From Planctomycetota bacterium (GTDB taxonomy: Bacteria; Planctomycetota; B15-G4), in assembly GCA_029259745.1 (NCBI GenBank), contig JAJDEO010000051.1, positions 17,213 through 81,212 of the forward strand: 64,000 nt of DNA. The letters are read 5' to 3'. Shown in pieces: positions 1-9,511 of this stretch; within the stretch, counting starts at the first letter, position 1, and each line of letters begins with the position of its first letter. A program made the translations under genes and the position numbers. The notes under the pieces are model-generated. The model ran no database searches. It was not told the origin of the DNA and worked only from the letters and a program-made list of their open reading frames with translations.

Positions 1-359
1 GTGTCGATGCGCACGCCGCCCTTGCTGCCCCCGAAGGGCACGTTGACGAGCGCGCACTTGTAGGTCATCAGGGCTGCAAGGGCCATGACCTCGTTCTCGT
101 CGACTTCTGCCGCAAAGCGCAGGCCGCCTTTGAGTGGCTTGCGGTGATGGCTGTGCTCGGCGCGCCACCCCTGGAACATGCGGATCTTGCCGCCGACCTT
201 CACGGGGAAGTGGAAGGTGTAGATGTTGTTGCAGGCTTTGATCTGCCCGAGCAGGCCCTCGTCATACTTCGTGAGCGCGGCCGCCTTGTCGAACTGGGTG
301 GAGACGATGTGGTTGAGGTTGAGATCCTCTTTGATCGTCGGAGGGACCGAGGTGCTCAT
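1..359 (-). CDS. gdhA: Glutamate dehydrogenase, N-terminal part (cut by window edge)
   Basis: Oxidative deamination of glutamate to 2-oxoglutarate and ammonia, or the reverse, in the cytosol. Only the first ~119 residues are present; the gene runs off the left edge. The visible part is the Glu/Leu/Phe/Val dehydrogenase dimerisation domain, with the family's glycine/lysine-rich substrate site (RKPLKGGLRFA, then a second conserved lysine in MTYKCALVNVPFGGSKGGV). The ATG is at 357-359; no clear Shine-Dalgarno precedes it. It lies 97 bp downstream of the mechanosensitive channel gene on the same strand. That gap holds a TAGAAT hexamer (423-428, minus) and a perfect 7-bp hairpin (396-412), so it may have its own promoter and a structured leader. 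Family assignment is firm; cofactor preference cannot be told from this fragment. Confidence 0.9.
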   Translation of the reverse strand, partial: MSTSVPPTIKEDLNLNHIVSTQFDKAAALTKYDEGLLGQIKACNNIYTFHFPVKVGGKIRMFQGWRAEHSHHRKPLKGGLRFAAEVDENEVMALAALMTYKCALVNVPFGGSKGGVRID

Positions 360-456
360 GACGGGGCTCGAGATGTGCGTGGTGGGGACAATGACGGCGA
401 CGCGTCGTCGCCCGGGGCGCGGATTCTACATCCCCCCCGCGCGTGCGCGCATCCCC

Positions 457-3400
457 TCAGGACGACACTGGCGGGTCTTCTTCGTCGCCGGGCGCCGGAA
501 GCGCCGATTCGGCGAGGGCACTGGCGTCGACGCCGGTCGCATCGGGGTCCTCGCGGCGCACGATCGCGAGCGGGACGTCGGCCGTCCGCAGGTGCAGATC
601 TCGCTGCGGGAAGGCGATCTCGATGCCCGCCGCGCGGAACTCGCCGTCGATCGCGCGGTTGAGCTGGTGGTGGATCGTGCGGTACATCTCCGGCGAGGCG
701 ACGAAGAACCTCAGCTCGAAGTCGAGCGTCGAATCACCGAACGCCGCGAACACCACTCGCGGCCCTGGATCCGAGAGGACGTTCGTGTTCTCGCGGGCGA
801 TCTTGTAGAGCACCTTCTCAGCCCGGTCGATGTTCGAGCCGTAGGCGATCCCGACTCGTACGATCACACGTAGAACCGAGTCGCTCAGAGTCCAGTTGAC
901 CACCTGCGTGGTAATGAACTCCCGATTCGGGACGATCAGCTCCGTGCGGTCCCAGGTCACGATCGTGGTCGCACGCATGCGGATCCTCGTCACGGCGCCC
1001 GTCACATCGCCGACGGTCACTGTGTCTCCCACGCGCATCGGGCGCTCGAAGAGCAGGATCAAGCCCGAGACGAAGTTCGAGAAGACCTCCTGGAGGCCGA
1101 ACCCGAGACCGACCGTCACGGCCGCCGCGAGCCACTGCACCTTGCCCCAGCCGATGTCGACGGCCCCGAAGGCCGTGATGATGCCGATGATCAGGATCAG
1201 ATAGCGCGAGATCGTCGTGATCGCGTAGCGCCCGGCAGCCTGGAAGGGCAGCTTCTGGAGGACGGCGATCTCGAGCAGACCGGGGAGGTTGCTGCCCGCG
1301 ACGAACGTGATGACCAGGATCGCGATGGCGAGGAGCACGTCGCCGAGCGTCACGAAGTCGGAGAACGACTCGGTGAGGCGGTCGACGCTCCCGTCGGGGT
1401 TGTTGACGACGGTGGTCTGCTGACGGGACGTTTCCCAGAGCGCCACGTCGACGTCCTCGGACGTCAGGGCCGGGAGGACCTCGGACCAGACGATCCACAG
1501 GCCGGCGAGGAAGGCGATCGAGACGGCGAACTGCACGAGGCGTCGGCTCTGCTCGCTGACCGACTCGACATCGATCTCGTCGACCTCGGTCTCCTCGCCC
1601 TCGACGTCGCTCAGCTCGCCGCTGTCAGTTCGTCCACGGCGCTTCAGGTACTGCTGCACCGCGAGTCGACGCCGCGCGACGTGCAGCCAGCGCATCAACA
1701 GCGCGCGACCGAAGACGACGCTGAGGATCAGCATCAGCGTGTCCTGCATCCGCAGGGTCAGCTGCAGCGCCGAGTAGGTGTACCCGAGTACGGCCAGGAA
1801 GATGAGCGTCACCGGCAAGCCCACGGCGAGTGGGAACCAGAGCGCGCGCAGTCGGCTGAGCCAACCGTTGGGAAGCTCGTCGAGCAGCGACGAGATCACG
1901 CCCCGCTCGGGGTGCAGCACGCGGTACGCGAAGATTGCGATCACGAGCTGACCGGCGATGAACGCGCAGCGGCCGAGCGCATCGCCGAAGCCCGTGCCGT
2001 AGCGCGCGATCATCGCCGAGGCGACGAACTGGCAAGGCAAGGCGAGGGCCAGGAACCAGCGCAGATTGCGGCGCATCGATTTCAGCGCCGGGGGCGGCCA
2101 GCGGAAGTGGACCTCCGCGAGCCCCTGGGTACGACAGGCACGTACGACGAAGCCGGCGACGAACAGCGCCCGCGAAACGCCTTCGAACCCACCGGCCGCA
2201 GCGCGCACGACCTCCCCGCCGTCGTTCATCCCGAGCGCCGCGCCTCGCAGCAGGTGCGCGAAGAACCACAGGAAGAGCGGCACGCCGAGCGCGACCAGCG
2301 CGGTCAGCCCGAAGACATGCACGGTGTGACCGAACTGATCCGTCCGCAGGCGCCGCACGAGTTCTGCGATCGCCTCGATGCGTCGGCGCAGTGCAGGGCG
2401 CAACGCCAGGAATGCGATGAGCAGGATCGTGCGGACGGCGATCAGCAGGCCGTCGCGCTTGAACGCCTCCGAGAGGGCTCGCCCGAACTCCACCCACGCC
2501 GAGACGTTCACGAGCCACTCGAGATCGTCGTGCAAGCGTGGCCACAGCTCGCCGATGTCCTCGTAGATCGGTGAGGCGATGCGCACCCAAAGCACACGTT
2601 CGTCGATGAAGTGTGCGAACGCTTCGGTCTTGGCGATGAGATCGCGCTCGGCGAGTTCGAGATCACTCGCGAGGCGCAGGTACTCGCGGTAGTCGCTGGA
2701 GAGTTCGTCGAGGTACTCGCGGCGCCGCTCGTACTGCTCGCGGACCAGGTCTCGCACGACAGCCCGCTGGCCGGCGTCGACGATCGGCGGTCGCAGCGAC
2801 TCCATCACTTTCTCGACGCTCGCCTCGACGTCGATCAACTCCGCCGAGGCGTCCTTGGCATCGAAGCGCTCGAGCTGGGCCTTGCTCGTCACTTCCTCGC
2901 GCGACTCGAGCTCGCGCTGGAGCGAGGCAACCTCGGGCAGGCGCGAGCGTTCCTCGACGAGCAGGAAGCCGACCGACTGTGAGCCACCCGCCGCTTCGCT
3001 GCGCTGGCGAACGCGCGTGTGCCGGGCTGCGAGGTCAGACGCCTGCTTGCGCGTCTCGTCGAGTTGTCGCGAAAGGCCCGCGATCCGTGCGACGAGCCCC
3101 TCGGGCCCCGTGCGCTGCAGCGCGATCTCTGCATTCCGCGTCGCAAGCTGCTCGACGGCCGGGTGACTTTGTGCCGCGAGACGCGCCGCCTCGGCTGCCG
3201 TGACTGCCGCCGCCTCGGCCTCGTCGCGGCGCAGGGCCGCGAGCCGTGCGCGCCAGATCTCCACCCGCTCCTCGAGCGCCGCGCGTCGGCGGGTGGCGGC
3301 CCTGAGCCGCGCGCCCAACAACTCGTCGCGCACTTCACTGCCCGCGCGCTCCGTTTCGTAGGCCTCGATCTCGGCGACGAGTGCCGTGCGTCGGGCGCGC

Positions 3401-4062
3401 GCCAGGAGCCGCTGGACCTCGTCGAGCTCTGTCGGCCCCTCAACAGGCGCCTGCTGAGCGAGGCGTGCGTCGACTTCGGCGAGCTGCGATCGCGCAGCCG
3501 TGAGGACCTCGGGCAGCGACGTGCGCCGTTCTTCGAAGAGGTTCAGTTCGCGCTCGAGCGCCTCGACTTCGAGCTGCTTGGCGCGCAAGGCCGCCTCGAT
3601 GTCGGCGACGAGCGGCGCAAACTCGCTCGCCGTGACGTCGGCAGCAACTTCGGCGGCGGCGATCGACGGGTTCTGTCGATCGGCCTCGAGTTGGGCGAGT
3701 TCGCCAGGGCCAGCTTCGACCTCGCGTGCCGTCGCGGCGACGGCGTCTCGCCATCCGGCGGCAGCCTGGAGCTGTGCGGCGGCTTGGTCGAGCGACGCGA
3801 GGAGTTCGCTGCGCAGCTCGTCCGTGAGACCGTCCCGCCCCTCGAGCGTACTGCGCATGGCCGCGACTTCGGCCGCGATCGCGGTACCGGCGTCGTCGAC
3901 GGCGGGCGCATTCTCCTGAGCCGCAGACCCGACCGCCAGCGTGAGGACGAACACTGCGAGACAGGTGAGCACGAGTCTCACTCGTCCAGCGCTGTGCCGC
4001 ACGTCTGCTGTGGTCAAATCCGCTCCGTCCAGGTCCGCCACGTACGAACCGTCGCGCCTCAC
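457..4062 (-). CDS. MscK/MscM-type mechanosensitive channel with large periplasmic coiled-coil region
   Basis: An inner-membrane channel that opens on membrane tension to release solutes. The protein is 1,201 aa. It starts with a signal/TM segment (~24-45), then ~450 residues of charged heptad-rich helix, then the MscK-family junction FIDERVLWVRIASPIYE, a multi-TM region from ~540, and a C-terminal MscS core. The pore-helix/beta-domain sequence GLGFGLQEVFSNFVSGLI is near residue 990, followed by FERPMRVGDTVTVGDVTG. The length and order match MscK/MscM (KefA/YjeP) rather than small MscS. I placed the start at GTG 4060-4062, which overlaps the rodA stop (GTGA), because the longer frame upstream only mirrors rodA; a GTG a few codons further in is also possible. 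The overlap makes it the last coupled gene of the cell-elongation operon, which suggests a link between turgor release and wall growth (inference). Confidence 0.85.
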   Translation of the reverse strand: MRRDGSYVADLDGADLTTADVRHSAGRVRLVLTCLAVFVLTLAVGSAAQENAPAVDDAGTAIAAEVAAMRSTLEGRDGLTDELRSELLASLDQAAAQLQAAAGWRDAVAATAREVEAGPGELAQLEADRQNPSIAAAEVAADVTASEFAPLVADIEAALRAKQLEVEALERELNLFEERRTSLPEVLTAARSQLAEVDARLAQQAPVEGPTELDEVQRLLARARRTALVAEIEAYETERAGSEVRDELLGARLRAATRRRAALEERVEIWRARLAALRRDEAEAAAVTAAEAARLAAQSHPAVEQLATRNAEIALQRTGPEGLVARIAGLSRQLDETRKQASDLAARHTRVRQRSEAAGGSQSVGFLLVEERSRLPEVASLQRELESREEVTSKAQLERFDAKDASAELIDVEASVEKVMESLRPPIVDAGQRAVVRDLVREQYERRREYLDELSSDYREYLRLASDLELAERDLIAKTEAFAHFIDERVLWVRIASPIYEDIGELWPRLHDDLEWLVNVSAWVEFGRALSEAFKRDGLLIAVRTILLIAFLALRPALRRRIEAIAELVRRLRTDQFGHTVHVFGLTALVALGVPLFLWFFAHLLRGAALGMNDGGEVVRAAAGGFEGVSRALFVAGFVVRACRTQGLAEVHFRWPPPALKSMRRNLRWFLALALPCQFVASAMIARYGTGFGDALGRCAFIAGQLVIAIFAYRVLHPERGVISSLLDELPNGWLSRLRALWFPLAVGLPVTLIFLAVLGYTYSALQLTLRMQDTLMLILSVVFGRALLMRWLHVARRRLAVQQYLKRRGRTDSGELSDVEGEETEVDEIDVESVSEQSRRLVQFAVSIAFLAGLWIVWSEVLPALTSEDVDVALWETSRQQTTVVNNPDGSVDRLTESFSDFVTLGDVLLAIAILVITFVAGSNLPGLLEIAVLQKLPFQAAGRYAITTISRYLILIIGIITAFGAVDIGWGKVQWLAAAVTVGLGFGLQEVFSNFVSGLILLFERPMRVGDTVTVGDVTGAVTRIRMRATTIVTWDRTELIVPNREFITTQVVNWTLSDSVLRVIVRVGIAYGSNIDRAEKVLYKIARENTNVLSDPGPRVVFAAFGDSTLDFELRFFVASPEMYRTIHHQLNRAIDGEFRAAGIEIAFPQRDLHLRTADVPLAIVRREDPDATGVDASALAESALPAPGDEEDPPVSS

Positions 4063-5246
4063 TGCTCGAAGAACACGACGGGCCGGCGTCGCGCCACGTC
4101 GAGCACGATCGCCACACCTAACCACGTCGACAAGATCGATGACCCACCATAAGACACGAACGGAAGAGTCAAGCCTGTCACCGGCAACAGACCGGTATTG
4201 ATTCCGAGGTGCATGAGCGCCTGGCCACCGATCAGAGCGCCGACGCCCACGCAGACGAGGCGCCCGAACGGCTCGCGCGTGCGGTAGCCGACGCCCAGGA
4301 TCGCCGCGATGAGGCAGGCATAGAGGAGCACGACGGTCGTGGTCCCGACGAGCCCCCATTCCTCGCCGATCACCGCGAAGATGAAGTCGGTTTGTTGAGC
4401 AGGCAGGAGGTTGGAGTTGTTCTGGATGCCTTCGGTGAGTCCGGCGCCGGTGAGGCCGCCGCTGCCGATCGCGACGACGGAAAAGAACTGCTGCCGTCCC
4501 GTGCCGCGCTTGAGTTCACGGATCTGACGTTCGGTCTCGCGGGCCTCGTCGTGCTGGCGCGCTTGGCGCAGCTCACGCGCCTCGACGAGCATGACGTCGA
4601 TCGGGCGCAGGTAGGCGTCGATGCGGTCTTTCTGATACGGCTCGAGAACGCCCGGCAGGAAGTATGCCGCCGGGACGATGAGTGCGACCGAAGTCGCCAC
4701 GAGCACGATGTGAGCCAGGCGCGCCCCGCTCACGACCACCATCGACACGAAGACGGGCAACAGCACGAGCGAGCTGCCGAGGTCGGGCTGACGCATCACG
4801 AAGAACCACGGCACGACCGTGATCGCGAGCGGCGCGATGTAGCTCCGCCACGTGTTGGTGATCCCGCGGTGCTGGAGATGTCGAGCGAGGGCCAGCACGA
4901 GGCCGATCTTCATGAACTCGGACGGCTGGAGCTTGAAGCCCAGGGGCAGGCGGATCCAGCGATCGCTGCCGGCCGTCGACGGCTCGGCGAGCAAGGGCAT
5001 CGCGATGAGCACGCCGAGGACAGCGAGGTAGCTGGGAACGGAGAAACCGGCCAGGAACCCCGGACCGAAGCGCGAGAGGATCGGCGCCACGGCCAGCCCG
5101 GCGAGGACGAACAACACCTGCCGCGGCCACAGCGACACGGCCCAGTCGCTCGTGGCCGAGTAGACGAACAGCACGCCGATCGTCGACAGGGCCAGGGCGG
5201 GCAGCGCCACGGTCCACTCGATGCCTGACGACTCGCGGCGACTCAC
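4059..5246 (-). CDS. rodA: Peptidoglycan glycosyltransferase RodA
   Basis: SEDS-family enzyme that polymerises lipid II into glycan strands during cell elongation, working with PBP2. It is 395 aa with about ten TM helices. Family motifs are present: YQKDRIDAYLRP with an Asp right after it (catalytic Asp of the family, ~residue 216), LPAQQTDFIFAVIGEEWG, and NTGLLPVTGLTLPFVSYGG. Immediately after that Asp there is a ~35-residue charged insertion (around VEARELRQARQHDEARETER) where typical RodA continues straight to the AIGSGG motif. The start is GTG 5244-5246, overlapping the stop of mrdA (GTGA); the longer frame upstream is a shadow of mrdA. It is the fifth gene of the mre operon and overlaps the channel gene downstream in the same way. 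Confidence 0.93.
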   Translation of the reverse strand: MSRRESSGIEWTVALPALALSTIGVLFVYSATSDWAVSLWPRQVLFVLAGLAVAPILSRFGPGFLAGFSVPSYLAVLGVLIAMPLLAEPSTAGSDRWIRLPLGFKLQPSEFMKIGLVLALARHLQHRGITNTWRSYIAPLAITVVPWFFVMRQPDLGSSLVLLPVFVSMVVVSGARLAHIVLVATSVALIVPAAYFLPGVLEPYQKDRIDAYLRPIDVMLVEARELRQARQHDEARETERQIRELKRGTGRQQFFSVVAIGSGGLTGAGLTEGIQNNSNLLPAQQTDFIFAVIGEEWGLVGTTTVVLLYACLIAAILGVGYRTREPFGRLVCVGVGALIGGQALMHLGINTGLLPVTGLTLPFVSYGGSSILSTWLGVAIVLDVARRRPVVFFEQ

Positions 5247-7786
5247 GGGGCCACCTCGCGCGCGATGTAGTTGCCCATCGCCTCGCTGGCGAGCAGGCGG
5301 CGCAAGACCGGCACGCACGCGTCACCGCCGTGTTCGCCGGTGTGCTCGAGGAACACGGCGAACGCCATGGTCGGGTTGTCCTGGGGCAAATACCCGGCGA
5401 ACCACGAATGCGTCTTCCGGCCCTGGATCTCCGGCGTCCCGGTCTTGCCGGCCACGGTCAGTTCGTAGGGCGCCAGGTCGGGCGCATTCCGCAGTTCACG
5501 CCCCAGTGCGCGCGCCGTCCCCACGGCCGAGTCGACGACGGCCTCGAGCCCCTCGCGCACCGTGGCCAGGTCTGCAGGCGAGGCGCGCAGGTCGACGCGT
5601 TCGCGCGGCGGCAGCTCGCCGTAACCCTCGACGGCATGGATCAAGCTCGGCGGCACGCGGTACCCGACTCCGAAGGCCCCCATCATCCCGGCGACCTGCA
5701 GCGGCGTCACGATGTCGAGCGGAACCTGCCCGATCCCCATGCGCATGATCTTCGAGGTGTTGCGCGGCACTTCGATCTCGTCCTTGACCCACTCACGCAC
5801 GCCGGGACCGACGACGAGACCGTGAGCTTCGAGCACCTCGTTGCCGCGCAGCAGTCCGGTCGGCCCCTCGAAGCCAAACAGACCCGCCGCGGCGTGCAGT
5901 GCGTCGCCGCCGATGCGTTCGGCCGCGTGATAGAAGTAGATGTTGCACGACTTGGCGAGCGCCCGCGTCATGTCGATCTCGCCGTGCGTGTAGAGACAGC
6001 TCAACGTCTCGCGCCCGACGGCGAGACGTCGGTTGCAGGGGAACGTCACAGCGCCGTCGAGCACGCCGGCCGAAAGCCCGGCCAACGCTGTGACGGGCTT
6101 GAATGTCGAGCCGGGCGGAACGGGGATGCCCGAGCCGAGCGCGCGCTGGGCGAGTGGGTTGCTGTCGTCGGCGAGAAGGTCGGCGTAGGCGTTCTGGAGC
6201 TGCGCACGCGAGGGGCGCGGCGAGCTTGCAAGTGCCAGCACACCGCCCGTGCGCGGGTCGAGAAGCACGATCGCACCGGGCCAGCGGCGCTCGCGTCTGC
6301 GCTCGGAGAAGGGAAATGCCGGCAGGTCGAGCGCGCCCCGCCAGGGCGTCGGCCCCGACGCTCCGGTGTCGTGGAAGACCTCGTCGAGCACGCGTTCGCA
6401 TGCCGCTTGAAGCGCGAGGTCGAGCGAGAGCGACACGTTCAAGCCGCGCACCGACGGTGCCGCGTCGACAGCCTCGGCTCCAGCTTCGGCCGACACCGAC
6501 GTGGCGATCCACCCGCGCTTACCGCGCAACAGGCCTTCGAGCGCGCGCTCGAGGCCCGTGATCCCGCGCTCCTCCTCGAAGCCGTAGTCGATCTCCCGCA
6601 CGTGGACGCGCAACCACTCGTACTCGTCGAGCTCCTCGGCGGTGAGTTCTTCGAGACTGCCGAGATCGGCGAGACGCGTGCGATGGCGGAATGTCGCGGC
6701 CATGTCGTCGGCCGAGGGACTTCCGACGCGGCCGACGAGCAGTGGCGCGGTGTCCGTGACGCGCCCGTCCGCCAGGCTGCCCTCGGGATAGACGCGTCGA
6801 CGGCGAGCCGACACGTCAAAGCCGCGCAGCTCGTCGCCGCGAATGCCGACGAGCGTCTCGGTGTCGTAGACGACGTCGTCGACGAGGACGACCGGGTCGC
6901 TGTCGAAGTCGGTGTGCAGCGTGCGCTCCAACTTGAACATCGCCACGGCGCGCGCTTCTTCATCGATGAGCGGACCGTCGCTCCGCGCCGAGCGCCCGAG
7001 CGCGATCGCCGGGTCGCGCTCGTCAACGCCGGCAAGATCGACGTCTGCGGCAGCCGCCTCGGCCTCCGCTTCGGCCTCCGCCGCCGCGAGAGCGCGACCG
7101 ACCCGCTCGTCAGCCCGACGGATCGCCTCCGTCATGCCGCCGAGGACGTCGACCTCGGAACGCGCCCGCGGCTCGGCACCCTGCTCGCGAGCCAGCGACT
7201 CGAGATCGGCGAGGGCGGTGGCCTCAGAACGCGCGGCAAGCACCGCGTCGTCGAAGGCCTGCTCGAACCCGTCGAGGTCACGCAACGTCGGCGCGATGTC
7301 GAAGCGCTTGTCGGCCATGCGGCGGAAGTAGTCGGAGCGCACGCGGGTGCCGAAGAGCTTGCCGAGGTAGTAGCCGAGGTCGGCACGACGCTGGCGCGGC
7401 TCGAGCTGAGCCACATCTTCGAGACGCAGACTCGCGACGCCCGCGAGGTAGGCCTCGGGGCGTTCGTAGAGATCCCAGAGCGTGGGGCGATCGCCGTTGA
7501 CGAGCCAGTAGATGAGCATCGTCTGTCCGGCGGCTGCGCTGCGCCGCCAGTCGCGAAACGTGAACGTCAGCGAGCGCACCTCTTCGGTCATCGCCAGCGG
7601 CTCGCCGTGACGATCGAGGATCCACCCGCGCTCGAACGGCAACGTGCGGAACTGCCGCGTGGTGCGGCGCGTTTCGCGCGACCAGAGTTCGTTCTCCGTG
7701 AGCTGGAGCCGCACGAGCCGAAACTCGATCGCGCCGAGACCGGCGAGGAGGATGAAGAAGATCAGGAAGACGCGCTGCCGCCTCAT
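5243..7786 (-). CDS. mrdA: Penicillin-binding protein 2, elongation transpeptidase
   Basis: DD-transpeptidase that cross-links new peptidoglycan in the lateral wall as RodA's partner. It is 847 aa, about 200 longer than E. coli PBP2. There is a short N-terminus with a TM segment (MRRQRVFLIFFILLAGLG), a pedestal domain, and a transpeptidase domain with all three active-site motifs: STFK (~558), SCN (~612) and KTG (~781). The extra length is mostly in the pedestal: a charged region at ~170-265 that includes a run of Ala/Glu (AAAEAEAEAEAAAADVD). I chose ATG 7784-7786 because it begins the standard charged-then-hydrophobic N-terminus and lies 7 bp after mreD; the longer frame upstream overlaps mreD. 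Its stop overlaps the rodA start. Confidence 0.93.
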   Translation of the reverse strand: MRRQRVFLIFFILLAGLGAIEFRLVRLQLTENELWSRETRRTTRQFRTLPFERGWILDRHGEPLAMTEEVRSLTFTFRDWRRSAAAGQTMLIYWLVNGDRPTLWDLYERPEAYLAGVASLRLEDVAQLEPRQRRADLGYYLGKLFGTRVRSDYFRRMADKRFDIAPTLRDLDGFEQAFDDAVLAARSEATALADLESLAREQGAEPRARSEVDVLGGMTEAIRRADERVGRALAAAEAEAEAEAAAADVDLAGVDERDPAIALGRSARSDGPLIDEEARAVAMFKLERTLHTDFDSDPVVLVDDVVYDTETLVGIRGDELRGFDVSARRRRVYPEGSLADGRVTDTAPLLVGRVGSPSADDMAATFRHRTRLADLGSLEELTAEELDEYEWLRVHVREIDYGFEEERGITGLERALEGLLRGKRGWIATSVSAEAGAEAVDAAPSVRGLNVSLSLDLALQAACERVLDEVFHDTGASGPTPWRGALDLPAFPFSERRRERRWPGAIVLLDPRTGGVLALASSPRPSRAQLQNAYADLLADDSNPLAQRALGSGIPVPPGSTFKPVTALAGLSAGVLDGAVTFPCNRRLAVGRETLSCLYTHGEIDMTRALAKSCNIYFYHAAERIGGDALHAAAGLFGFEGPTGLLRGNEVLEAHGLVVGPGVREWVKDEIEVPRNTSKIMRMGIGQVPLDIVTPLQVAGMMGAFGVGYRVPPSLIHAVEGYGELPPRERVDLRASPADLATVREGLEAVVDSAVGTARALGRELRNAPDLAPYELTVAGKTGTPEIQGRKTHSWFAGYLPQDNPTMAFAVFLEHTGEHGGDACVPVLRRLLASEAMGNYIAREVAP

Positions 7787-7793
7787 GGCGCGA

Positions 7794-8258
7794 TCAACCG
7801 CGAGCGTCGCCGCGCACGGCCACACCGACACCGGCGATGAGGCGTGCGAGCGGAATCGCGAGGACACCGCCGACGAGCAGCTGCTCGCCGTCGAGGAGCG
7901 AGTGGTCCGTGCAGAGTTCGCTGAGCCAGTCGGCGAAGACGAGCGCACCGCCAGCCAACGCAGAGGCGAACACGAAGCTGGCCCAGCGCCGACCGTCGAG
8001 CGAGCGGCGTTGGCTTGCGACGATCGCGACCGTCCACCACGTGGCGAGGATGGTGAGGCCCGCCGGCTCGATCATCACGGCGGCGCGACTCCAGCCCAGC
8101 GCCACGGCGAGCAGCGTCGTCGAGCGACGCCCACCGTAGAGGCCTGCGAAGGCCGCGAGGAGCACGGTCGGGTCGGGTGCGAAGTCGCCGATCCAGCCCT
8201 CGCCCACGAGGTGCGCCTGGTTCAGCAGGAGCGAGACGATGAGGAGCGCGAAGGCCAT
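7794..8258 (-). CDS. mreD: MreD-like rod-shape membrane protein
   Basis: A 154-aa protein made almost entirely of hydrophobic helices (about five), the size of MreD (~160 aa). MreD is a poorly conserved inner-membrane part of the elongasome; here the call rests on size, topology and position between mreC and mrdA. There is an acidic residue-bearing segment (GEGWIGDFAPDPTVLLAAFAGL) typical of the family's second helix region. Start ATG 8256-8258 follows the mreC stop after one base, so translation is probably coupled; the longer frame upstream lies within mreC. No catalytic motif is expected. Confidence 0.7.
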   Translation of the reverse strand: MAFALLIVSLLLNQAHLVGEGWIGDFAPDPTVLLAAFAGLYGGRRSTTLLAVALGWSRAAVMIEPAGLTILATWWTVAIVASQRRSLDGRRWASFVFASALAGGALVFADWLSELCTDHSLLDGEQLLVGGVLAIPLARLIAGVGVAVRGDARG

Positions 8259-8259
8259 C

Positions 8260-9447
8260 TCACCGCTCCACGACGGTGACGGTGCGGTCGGTGCCCCAGA
8301 CGACGGGCTCGACATCGAATCCGGCCTGCGTGACGTCCTTCACGGTGCCCATGAGCAATCCGCCGAGACGCCCGTGCCCGGTGACGACGCGGTCGCCGAC
8401 CTGCGGCACCCAGCCTTCGGGCCAGCTCGCAGCCTCGGTGCGGCAGGGCACGACCGACCCGCCCGCCCCGATCACGAGCAGCGTGCCGCGCGGGACCTCG
8501 CGCTCGACGATCGACGACGTCCAACCGACGACGGCAACGCGCCCGAGCCAGGCTCCGTCTCGCACGACCCAACACCCTTGCTCGACACCGTGGCGCGACC
8601 CGACGTCGAGTCGCACAGAAGTCGTCTCGGAGCCACTCGTTACGACACGCAACGCCGACACGGTACGGGCCTCGCGCTCTGCCGACGGCAAGACTTCGAC
8701 CGTGACGATGCCGAGGTCGTCGGCGGCGATGAGCGGCTCGAGTTCCAGCTCGCGGGTTGCACCGAGCCCTTCGGCGGCGCCGCCGGGAAGGTCTTGCTCG
8801 TCGGGCTTGACGACGCGTCCGAGCAGCAACCCCGGGGGAAGGTCGTCACCGAGGGCTGCGACGGAGCGCGTCCACGCCACCTGGCCGGCCGGCGGTGCGA
8901 CCGTGCTCGAACGACTCTCGACGAGCGCCGTGCCCTTCTCGCTGCCGAGCAAGAAGTGCACCGGGCGTGCACTCGGCGCCGTCTGCCACTCGGCGGCGAG
9001 GGGCCGTAGGTCTTCGTCACCGATGAGCGCCACCTCGGCAATGCGATCCTCGACGTCGACCACGAGGCCGACGAACGCGCCGCGGTGCGTGACGAGTGCG
9101 CCGTCGGGCACGCCATCCGCGGGCACCGCGATCTTCATGCGCCGTCGACGCTCGGTCGTGGCGACGGACAGCACCGGCGCCAGAGCCACCTTGCGCCCCG
9201 GCAGGCAGACCTCGCCGGGGCCGCGCACGGCTTCGACGTACGACGCCCATGCGAGGTCGGCTTCACGGCGATGGTCGTCGACGACCTCCGTGCCTGCAGG
9301 CGCGTGGGCCAAGGGCGCGAAGAGCGCCTCGCCGATCGACAGCATCGGCCCCAGCGCCTGCTCGGCGCGACGGATCGGCCCCCACCCGGCGACCGACGCC
9401 ACGCAGGCCGCCAACACCACGGGGGTCCAGATTCCGCCGCTCTTCAC
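8260..9447 (-). CDS. mreC: Rod shape-determining protein MreC
   Basis: Periplasmic scaffold anchored in the inner membrane that links MreB to PBP2/RodA. It is 395 aa with an N-terminal TM segment (TPVVLAACVASVAGWG), a helical stretch and beta-rich domains. The family pattern (dGv..g..V...GalvG.V) is seen twice: once around IAVPADGVPDGALVTHRGAF and again around LDVGSRHGVEQGCWVVRDGA. The usual protein has one such pair of beta domains in ~280-370 aa, so this copy may be expanded. It lies 64 bp after mreB, and mreD follows one base after its stop. The call is supported by both sequence and operon order. Confidence 0.85.
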   Translation of the reverse strand: MKSGGIWTPVVLAACVASVAGWGPIRRAEQALGPMLSIGEALFAPLAHAPAGTEVVDDHRREADLAWASYVEAVRGPGEVCLPGRKVALAPVLSVATTERRRRMKIAVPADGVPDGALVTHRGAFVGLVVDVEDRIAEVALIGDEDLRPLAAEWQTAPSARPVHFLLGSEKGTALVESRSSTVAPPAGQVAWTRSVAALGDDLPPGLLLGRVVKPDEQDLPGGAAEGLGATRELELEPLIAADDLGIVTVEVLPSAEREARTVSALRVVTSGSETTSVRLDVGSRHGVEQGCWVVRDGAWLGRVAVVGWTSSIVEREVPRGTLLVIGAGGSVVPCRTEAASWPEGWVPQVGDRVVTGHGRLGGLLMGTVKDVTQAGFDVEPVVWGTDRTVTVVER

Positions 9448-9511
9448 GTCACGCCCTCAGTACGACACGGAGATCCTCTCGACGACACGGGCAGCTTGTG
9501 GCCCGCACGCG

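Noticed and set aside
5330..7840. 836-aa frame antisense to mrdA
   Set aside because: Shadow frame; PBP2 active-site motifs on the minus strand settle the coding strand.
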